Position numbers and translations under genes: made by a program. The notes beneath the pieces are model-generated. The model searched no databases. It worked only from the letters and a program-made list of their open reading frames with translations, and was not told the DNA's origin. From the NCBI GenBank assembly GCA_934541015.1, contig CAKTDC010000008.1, positions 31,194 through 95,193 on the forward strand: a stretch of 64,000 nt of DNA. The letters run 5' to 3'. This DNA is from an uncultured Luteimonas sp. (lineage in GTDB: Bacteria; Pseudomonadota; Gammaproteobacteria; Xanthomonadales; Xanthomonadaceae). This document shows positions 57,852 to 64,000 of the stretch, in pieces (positions within the stretch are counted from its first letter, which is position 1; each line of letters opens with the position of its first letter).

Positions 57852-57855
<4 letters not shown>
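56611..57855 (+). CDS. Periplasmic adaptor (membrane fusion) protein of a MacA-like efflux system
   Basis: 414 residues. A membrane helix (about 27-46, WLLVAAGVLVALVLAALLF) anchors it. The biotinyl-lipoyl half-motifs flank a short coiled-coil hairpin (about 125-195, QLAAARSQVGSVRAQLGEAEASV), then a barrel domain (VDNTIVRAPFAGVVVAKAAQPGE) and beta-barrel end. This is the HlyD/MacA-type adaptor. The basic N-terminal PPRRRRR is cytosolic. The following ATPase overlaps by 4 nt. No outer-membrane channel gene is present, so a general TolC must be used. Confidence 0.9.
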
Positions 57856-58562
<707 letters not shown>

Positions 58563-58600
58563 GGGAACGGCGATGCGCACCGGGCAGCGTGAAAAATCGC

Positions 58601-59071
58601 CGTCATTCCCGCGAAAGCGGGAATCCATCCGCTTTTCCCTTTCGGGAAGCCGGGAACAATGGATCCCCGCTTCCGCGGGGATGACGCCATTTCCCGGCAC
58701 TTTCCACGGTGCAAAGGCGACGACATTCCCGCGAAAGCGGGAATCCATCCGCTTTTCCCTTCCGGGAAGCCGGGAACAACGGGTCCCCGCTTCCGCGGGG
58801 ATGACGCCATTTCCCGGAACTTTCCACGGTGCAAAGGCACCGTCATTCCCGCGAAAGCGGGAATCCATCTGCTTTCCCCTTTCGCGAAGCCGGGAACAAC
58901 GGACCCCCGCTTCCGCGGGGATGACGTCATTTCCCGGCACTCTCCACGGTGCAAAGGCGCCGTCATTCCCGCGAAAGCGGGAATCCATCTGCTTTTCCCT
59001 TTCGCGAAGCCGGGAACAACGGACCCCCGCTTCCGCGGGGATGGCGGCATTTCCCGGCACTCTCCACGGTG
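58601..59071 (+). repeat. Four-copy 120-bp tandem array inside the efflux operon
   Basis: Units start at 58601, 58721, 58841 and 58961, each 120 bp apart, with the last truncated near 59071. Each unit carries two palindromes: ATTCCCGCGAAAGCGGGAAT and ATCCCCGCTTCCGCGGGGAT, plus a TTTCCCGGCACT...CCACGGTG spacer. Copies differ by scattered substitutions. Because the period is divisible by three, several frames are open and encode artefactual 40-residue repeats. The array sits between the ATPase and permease genes. Single related copies occur at 41105 and 50020. Confidence 0.95.
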
Positions 59072-59099
59072 TATCCGTACCCTCATGCGGGGCGGGCCC

Positions 59100-60260
59100 A
59101 TGAAATACTTCTCCCTCGTCTGGGCCGCCCTGTTCCGCAGCCGGACCCGCACCCTGCTGACGCTGATGTCGGTGATCACCGCCTTCCTGCTGTTCGGCCT
59201 GCTCGACTCGGTGCGCGTGGCCTTCACCTCCGGCGGCGGCGTCGACGGCGCCAACCGGCTGGTGGTGTCGTCGAAGCTGTCGATCACGCAGATGCTGCCG
59301 TCCTCGCTGCAGCGCGAGATCGCGGCGGTGCCGGGCGTGCGCCGGGTCGCCTCGGGCACCTGGTTCGGCGGCATCTACCGGGACGCGCGCAACTTCTTCC
59401 CCAATTTCTCGATCGGCGAGGGCTTCCTCGACCTCTACCCCGAATACCTGATCGATCCCCAGCAGCGCCGCGATTTCGACAACGACCAGGCCGGCGCGGT
59501 GGTCGGCCGGGCGCTGGCCGACGAGTTCGGCTGGAAGCCCGGCGACGTGATCCCGCTGCAGGCGACGATCTTCCCCAACGCCGACGGCAGCAACAACTGG
59601 CCGCTCACGCTGCGCGCGATCTTCGACATCCGCGATCCCAAGCGCAAGGGCGAGGAGCGCCAGCTGCTGATGCACTGGAAGTACTTCGACGAATCCAACA
59701 TCTACATGAAGAACCGGGTGAGCTGGTTCGCAGTGCAGCTCGACGATCCCGGGCAGGCCAACCGCGTGGCGCAGGCGATCGACCGCATCTCGGAGAACTC
59801 CGACCGCGAAACCAAGACCCAGACCGAACAGGCCTTCAACCAGGACTTCGCCAAGCAGTTCGCCGACATCGGCCTGATCGTCACCGCGATCATGGCCGCG
59901 GTGTTCTTCACCCTGCTCCTGCTCACCGGCAACGCCATGGCGCAGGCGGTGCGCGAACGCATCCCCGAGCTGGCCGTGCTCAAGACCCTGGGCTTCGACA
60001 ACCGCACGGTGCTGTGGCTGGTGCTGTCGGAGGCGGTGCTGCTGATCGTGCTCGGCGGGCTGCTGGGCATGGGCCTGGCGCGGATCATCATCCCGGTGCT
60101 GGCCAACGCCAGCGGCGGCATGCTGCCGGTCAGCGGCATTCCCGCCGAGACCTGGCTGCTGGGACTGGTGCTGATGCTGCTGATCGGCGCGCTGGTCGGC
60201 CTGCTGCCGGCGCTGCGCGCGATGCGGCTGAGCATCGTCGACGCGCTGGCGGGGAGGTGA
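59100..60260 (+). CDS. FtsX/MacB-type ABC permease, first subunit
   Basis: 386 residues. A first membrane helix near 18-38 ([20 protein letters not shown]), a periplasmic domain (about 40-265), and three helices near the C-terminus (about 270-295, 315-345, 352-375) follow the MacB/FtsX topology. [24 protein letters not shown] is the conserved cytosolic coupling segment. The ATG at 59100 was chosen over 59085 because [17 protein letters not shown] begins at the family start and GGGGCGGG precedes it. The next permease starts 4 bp downstream. Confidence 0.9.
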   Translation: MKYFSLVWAALFRSRTRTLLTLMSVITAFLLFGLLDSVRVAFTSGGGVDGANRLVVSSKLSITQMLPSSLQREIAAVPGVRRVASGTWFGGIYRDARNFFPNFSIGEGFLDLYPEYLIDPQQRRDFDNDQAGAVVGRALADEFGWKPGDVIPLQATIFPNADGSNNWPLTLRAIFDIRDPKRKGEERQLLMHWKYFDESNIYMKNRVSWFAVQLDDPGQANRVAQAIDRISENSDRETKTQTEQAFNQDFAKQFADIGLIVTAIMAAVFFTLLLLTGNAMAQAVRERIPELAVLKTLGFDNRTVLWLVLSEAVLLIVLGGLLGMGLARIIIPVLANASGGMLPVSGIPAETWLLGLVLMLLIGALVGLLPALRAMRLSIVDALAGR

Positions 60261-60264
60261 CGGC

Positions 60265-61575
60265 ATGAAGTCGCCGGCGCTCTGGAACGCCCTGACCACG
60301 CTCGCGCTCGTGGCCGGGCTGGTGCTCTGGATCATGCTGCCGTGGCCGGGCATCGCCCTGCTGGCGGCGCTGGTCGCGCTGTGGCTGCGCTTCAGCCGCC
60401 AGGGCAGGCTGGCGCTGGCCGCGGCGGGCGTGGGCATCGCCAGCCTGCCGCAGCGCTGGGGCGCGGCCTCGGTGATCGTGGTCGGCATCGCCGGCGTGGT
60501 CGCGGTGCTGGTGGCGATGCTGGCCATGGCCTCGGGCTTCCGCTCCACCCTCAACGCCAGCGGCAGCGACGAGGCCGCGATCATCCTGCGCGGCGGCTCG
60601 CAGGTGGAGATCAACTCGGTGGTCACCCGCGAACAGGCGGTGCTGCTGGCCAACCTCGCCGGCATCGCCCGCAGCCGCGACGGCCGCCCGCTGATCACCG
60701 CCGAGCTGGCCCAGGTGATCAACCTGCCGTCGAAAGCCGACGGCAGCGACGCCAACGTCCAGCTGCGCGGCGTGGGGCCGATGGCCTGGGAGGTGCGCCC
60801 GAACGTGCGCATCGTCGCCGGGCGCCGGTTCCAGCCGGGGCTGCGCGAGCTGATCGTGGGCCAGGGCGTGGTCGCGGGCTACCGCGGCGTGGAGATCGGC
60901 GACGTGCTGCGCCTGAGCAACCAGGACTGGACCGTGGTCGGCCATTTCGCCAGCGGCGATTCGCTCGACTCGGAGCTGTGGACCGACATCGAGACGCTGT
61001 CCTCGTTCTACCGGCGCAGCGCCTACCAGTCGGTCACCGTGCGCCTGCAGGGCCGCGAAAGCCTGCCGCAGCTGCAGGCCGCGCTCGCCGCCGATCCGCG
61101 GCTGAAGCTGGACGCGCTGTCCACCCGCGACTACTTCGGCAAGCAGGCCTCGGGCATGAGCACCCTGATCGAGATCCTCGGCACCGTGATCGGCGCGATC
61201 ATGGCCGTGGGCGCGGTGTTCGGCGCGCTCAACACCATGTACGCGGCCGTGGCCACCCGCGCCCGCGAGATCGCGACCCTGCGCGCGCTCGGCTTCCGCG
61301 GCCTGCCGGTGGTGGTGGCGGTGATGCTGGAAACGATGCTGCTGGCGCTGCTCGGCGGCCTGCTCGGCGGCGCCCTGGCCTGGATCGTCTTCAACGGCTA
61401 CAGCGTATCCACGCTGAGCGCCAACTTCAGCCAGGTCATGTTCGCCTTCGAGGTCACCCCGGCCCTGCTGTGGACCGGCCTGAAGTGGGCCCTGGGCATC
61501 GGCCTGATCGGCGGCCTCTTCCCCGCCCTGCGCGCCGCCCGCCTCCCGGTCACCACCGCGCTGCGGGCGCTGTAG
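60265..61575 (+). CDS. FtsX/MacB-type ABC permease, second subunit
   Basis: 436 residues. Two hydrophobic segments near 10-45 precede the usual first helix (about 68-92), so this subunit has an N-terminal extension that the first lacks. A periplasmic domain (about 95-305) and three C-terminal helices (about 310-335, 350-385, 395-425) follow, with AREIATLRALGFRGLPVVVAVM. It would pair with the first permease and the MacB-type ATPase as a heterodimeric exporter. It is the last gene of the efflux operon. Confidence 0.9.
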   Translation: MKSPALWNALTTLALVAGLVLWIMLPWPGIALLAALVALWLRFSRQGRLALAAAGVGIASLPQRWGAASVIVVGIAGVVAVLVAMLAMASGFRSTLNASGSDEAAIILRGGSQVEINSVVTREQAVLLANLAGIARSRDGRPLITAELAQVINLPSKADGSDANVQLRGVGPMAWEVRPNVRIVAGRRFQPGLRELIVGQGVVAGYRGVEIGDVLRLSNQDWTVVGHFASGDSLDSELWTDIETLSSFYRRSAYQSVTVRLQGRESLPQLQAALAADPRLKLDALSTRDYFGKQASGMSTLIEILGTVIGAIMAVGAVFGALNTMYAAVATRAREIATLRALGFRGLPVVVAVMLETMLLALLGGLLGGALAWIVFNGYSVSTLSANFSQVMFAFEVTPALLWTGLKWALGIGLIGGLFPALRAARLPVTTALRAL

Positions 61576-61700
61576 GACGCGCAGCGTTCGTCAGCCACGC
61601 AGGACACGTATCGATCGCGCCACATGTCACGCGCCGGAAGGATTCTTCAGCAACAACCACTCTTGCCGGCCAATTGTCCCTGACACTGTTGACCCGGCCC

Positions 61701-61729
61701 TTGACTTGCCTGCATTCGTGGGGTAGCAA
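61701..61729 (+). promoter_or_regulatory. Candidate promoter upstream of the RHS cassette
   Basis: TTGACT (61701-61706) and TAGCAA (61724-61729) are spaced by 17 bp, 19 bp before the GTG at 61748. The -35 match is good and the -10 moderate. The surrounding 61576-61776 stretch shows no gene and no similarity to RHS sequence before 61777. Confidence 0.35.
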
Positions 61730-61747
61730 GGCCATGGTGACTGCGCC

Positions 61748-62614
61748 GTGCAACAGGGGACGCGTTGGCACCGTTCGAAGGTGGGCGCGGGTGCGAACCA
61801 GTATTTCGCCTATGGGCCCGGCGGGCAGCTGCTGGCGGAGAACAACGGCGGCTGGACGCACTACGTGCGCCTGCCGGACGGCACGCCGATCGCGCGGGTG
61901 AAGGGCAGCGATCTGCACATGATCCACAGCGACCACCTGGGCCGGCCGGAGATCGTGACCGACAGCGTGAAGGCGGTGGTGTGGCGGGCGAGCAACCATG
62001 CGTTCGACCGGACGGTGACGCTGGACGGCATCGGCGGGCTGAACATCGGCTTCCCGGGGCAGTACCACGACGCGGAGACGGGGCTGGCGTATAACTATTT
62101 CCGGACCTACAACCCGAGGACGGGGCGGTATCTGGAGAGCGATCCGATCGGGCTGGCCGGAGGGCTGAATACCTATGCCTATGTTCGTGGGAATCCAATT
62201 AGCTTCATTGATCCGTTTGGTCTTGAACGCTTCCCCGGCTACTGCGATGCACTAAATTACATCGAAACAGCGAGATCCATCGATGGTGCACTTAACCTGG
62301 CGCAGGCCGACCGGATAGACAGGGGGTGGGAAGCACGCACTCCAGAAGGGCAGCGCCTCCGAAATGCGGAGAATTATTTGGCCGCATATGTGGCCGTAGA
62401 TGAAGGTGGTAGCAGATGGGCCGGAAGAGTTGGAACTGCTGGTGCAATGTTCTGGTTTGTCCCTGGCTATCAAGCAGCAAATGCGGCGACGCTGAATAAT
62501 TGGAGGCCACATTCACCAGCATCCACGGATGCAGTTCATGCAGGCTGGGCTGGTCTGAGGGATGGGAACGTCAATCGACCGCGGGCTGATCCGGACTGTG
62601 GGTGCAGAAAATGA
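61748..62614 (+). CDS. RHS core fragment with a variable C-terminal toxin-like tip
   Basis: 288 residues. RHS core sequence starts at residue 11 and includes [47 protein letters not shown] and [19 protein letters not shown], ending in the [11 protein letters not shown] hallmark at 150-160. The 128-residue tip (161-288) is unlike any toxin that could be recognised; it has a hydrophobic segment ([20 protein letters not shown]) and ends DCGCRK. The tip DNA is clearly richer in A and T than the core. No full RHS shell or signal peptide precedes it, so it is an orphan cassette. GTG 61748 gives the longest frame; whether it is translated is uncertain. Confidence 0.8.
   Translation: MQQGTRWHRSKVGAGANQYFAYGPGGQLLAENNGGWTHYVRLPDGTPIARVKGSDLHMIHSDHLGRPEIVTDSVKAVVWRASNHAFDRTVTLDGIGGLNIGFPGQYHDAETGLAYNYFRTYNPRTGRYLESDPIGLAGGLNTYAYVRGNPISFIDPFGLERFPGYCDALNYIETARSIDGALNLAQADRIDRGWEARTPEGQRLRNAENYLAAYVAVDEGGSRWAGRVGTAGAMFWFVPGYQAANAATLNNWRPHSPASTDAVHAGWAGLRDGNVNRPRADPDCGCRK
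61777..62217 (+). repeat. RHS core direct repeat, copy 1
   Basis: Nearly identical to 63487-63927, offset by exactly 1710 bp with no gap in alignment. Differences are scattered single bases. The repeat ends at ATCCGTT, within the DPFG hallmark, precisely where variable RHS tips begin. Confidence 0.92.
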
Positions 62615-63003
62615 TGACTTTTGCAGACAGACAACATCTCGGGCTTTTCTTTCGTACAGTTCAGGCTTCTGGATTACTACTAGCCTTGGCGCTGGCCTTG
62701 GCGGGCGGCTATCAGATTTTTCTCGGTGATCTCTTGATTTGGACAGTAATGACCCTACTCGGAATCCTGATATTTTTTGGGGCTGCCAGGTTGAAGGCGT
62801 ACTCTTTCCAGATAGCCTTTTTTGCTTACTTATTTATCGCTTTTGGCGTACTCATCAATGCATGGTCGCCACCTCCGGGACCATCCTTTTCTATTGCTCC
62901 TTATGCCTCCCTTCTCCTCATCGCCTTGCTATTGACGCTTGCGCTGGGGTCAATTTTTTTGGCTAGGCATATTTCGCTGAGCTCACATCGGTATGAGGCA
63001 TAG
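62611..63003 (+). CDS. Four-helix membrane protein, candidate immunity protein for the RHS tip
   Basis: 130 residues from ATG 62611, which overlaps the stop of the RHS tip by 4 nt (ATGA). Four hydrophobic segments occur at about 17-37, 40-60, 63-85 and 95-120 (for example [19 protein letters not shown]). It matches no family that could be recognised. Base composition is as A/T-rich as the tip. Small, overlapping genes right after RHS tips usually encode immunity proteins; a membrane immunity protein suggests a toxin acting on or through the inner membrane. This role is inferred from position only. Confidence 0.7.
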   Translation: MMTFADRQHLGLFFRTVQASGLLLALALALAGGYQIFLGDLLIWTVMTLLGILIFFGAARLKAYSFQIAFFAYLFIAFGVLINAWSPPPGPSFSIAPYASLLLIALLLTLALGSIFLARHISLSSHRYEA

Positions 63004-63949
63004 GTTAATCTGGTCTTTACCGAAAACAGGGTGCGAAGTACGTTTTCTGGATGTGAACACGAAGAACGGCAGCACCAACATGCAGCGGCTGACCTACGCC
63101 TACGACACGGCCAACCGCATGACCGGGCTGACCAACCACGTCACCACGAGCCTGAACCAGGCCTACGGCTACGACGTGCTGTCGCGGCTGACCGCGGTCA
63201 CGGCGACGGGCGCGAACCAGGCGTTCGTCTGGGACGACAACGGCAACCGCACCAGCCACACCTGGGGCGGGCTGACGGACGGGTACACCACGGCGACGGC
63301 GAGCAACCGGCTGACGGCGATCACCGGTCCACGGGCAACCACCTACACCTATGACAACGCCGGCAACACACTGGCCGGCGAGGGCGCGACGTTCACCTAC
63401 AGCGTGTTCGGAAGGATGGCGACGGCCACGAAGTCGGGCACGACCACGACCTACGCAACCAACGCCCTCGGGCAGCGGGTACACAAGAAGGTGGGCGCGG
63501 GTGCGAACCAGTATTTCGCCTATGGGCCCGGCGGGCAGCTGCTGGCGGAGAGCAGCGGCGACTGGACGCACTACGTCCGGCTGCCGGACGGCACGCCGAT
63601 CGCGCGGGTGAAGGGCAGCGATCTGCACATGATCCACAGCGACCACCTGGGCCGGCCGGAGATCGTGACCGACAGCGTGAAGGCGGTGGTGTGGCGGGCG
63701 AGCAACCATGCGTTCGACCGGACGGTGACGCTGGACGGCATCGGCGGGCTGAACATCGGCTTCCCGGGGCAGTATCACGACGGGGAGACGGGGTTGGCGT
63801 ACAACTATTTCCGGACCTACAACCCGAGGACGGGGCGGTATCTGGAGAGCGATCCGATCGGGCAGCTCGGAGGGCTGAATACCTATGCCTATGTTCGTGG
63901 CAATCCGATTAGCCTGATTGATCCGTTAGTCCTACTGTGTCATAAATAG
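62993..63949 (+). pseudogene. Second RHS core fragment, tip lost
   Basis: 318 residues. From about residue 20 it shows RHS/YD repeats ([69 protein letters not shown]) and then the same core as copy 1 to PISLIDP. In place of the usual FGL and tip, only LVLLCHK follows before the stop. The first 15-20 residues derive from the A/T-rich neighbouring DNA. It is an orphan cassette or the remnant of a gene whose 3' end was replaced. Confidence 0.78.
63487..63927 (+). repeat. RHS core direct repeat, copy 2
   Basis: Pairs with 61777-62217. Copy 2 continues upstream into additional YD repeats, unlike copy 1, so copy 1 looks like a 5'-truncated cassette moved by recombination. Confidence 0.92.
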
Positions 63950-64000
63950 GATATCCTGTCGTCAGTCCCGAGATGCGATGGTTCATCATGGCCACAACCC
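63928..64000. other. Junction sequence after the truncated RHS copy
   Basis: The sequence changes abruptly at 63928, within the DPFG hallmark. The 73 bp to the window edge (CATAAATAGGATATCCTGTC onward at 63941) show no RHS similarity. An ATG-rich stretch at 63973 and 63989 could open a gene to the right. An insertion-sequence left end or a different tip module would both fit. Confidence 0.4.

Noticed and set aside
58601..59071. CRISPR array
   Set aside because: The units are 120 bp and nearly identical over their whole length; there are no unique spacers between short repeats and no cas genes nearby.
61748..62614. Frame as a complete, independently secreted toxin
   Set aside because: It lacks a signal peptide, a full RHS shell and a known delivery domain. 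It is better described as an orphan cassette.

Overview
The window reads as chromosomal DNA of a high-GC gammaproteobacterium of the Lysobacteraceae/Xanthomonadaceae type (Lysobacter, Luteimonas and relatives). This rests on gene order and family content: kdsD-kdsC-lptC-lptA-lptB-rpoN-hpf-ptsN-hprK-rapZ followed by an EIIA-Man/HPr/EI phosphorelay; hda next to an AI-2E permease and a DUF2066 protein divergent from purM-purN; pilT/pilU; proC-DUF4426; aroK-aroB-hemE. Both GTG starts and abundant extragenic palindromes fit. No tRNA, rRNA or CRISPR array was seen. The species was not determined.

Layout. 1-2194: an RHS-type (DUF6531) secreted-protein gene on the minus strand, running off the left edge and split by a complete 1240-bp IS3-family element. 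2477-6010: DUF6010-like membrane protein, hda, AI-2E permease, DUF2066 protein (minus). 6011-6649: palindrome cluster and purM leader. 6650-9238: purM, purN, DUF3108 protein. 9269-11214: EF-hand protein, murA, ibaG (minus). 11317-19019: a long plus-strand run for Kdo synthesis, LPS transport, sigma-54, ribosome hibernation, the nitrogen PTS and RapZ. 19336-24357: PTS phosphorelay, mgtE, a lipoprotein esterase. 24642-30145 (minus): pyrB, ruvX, yqgE, sod, pilU, pilT. 30410-36694: proC, DUF4426, pdxH (minus), a P-loop kinase, dodecin (minus), aroK, aroB, hemE. 36679-43221: a giant propeller hybrid histidine kinase, YceI, a lipoprotein amidase, a small DUF2188-like protein, a histone-H1-like protein. 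43704-49960: degQ-type protease, a YqjD/YqjE/YqjK-like cluster, a second AI-2E permease, a HAD phosphatase, an M17 aminopeptidase. 50084-61575: an export island with a DesK/DesR-type two-component pair, an amidohydrolase, an ABC-2 exporter, and a divergent MacB-like efflux operon whose ATPase and permeases are separated by a 120-bp tandem array. 61748-64000: AT-richer RHS cassette DNA with a candidate toxin tip, a four-helix membrane protein that overlaps it by 4 nt (candidate immunity protein), and a second RHS core copy that lost its tip.

How it works together. The centre is housekeeping: envelope biogenesis (Kdo, Lpt, MurA), regulatory PTS, purine/pyrimidine, shikimate, heme and B6 metabolism and type IV pilus retraction. 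The accessory, horizontally variable parts are the two edges (RHS polymorphic-toxin DNA plus an IS) and the efflux island. The best candidate for an undescribed system is the RHS tip/immunity pair at 62218-63003, flanked by a 441-bp direct repeat of RHS core. Several genes also appear to have leaderless promoters, including a divergent pair (pdxH / kinase) that may share one symmetric -10 element.
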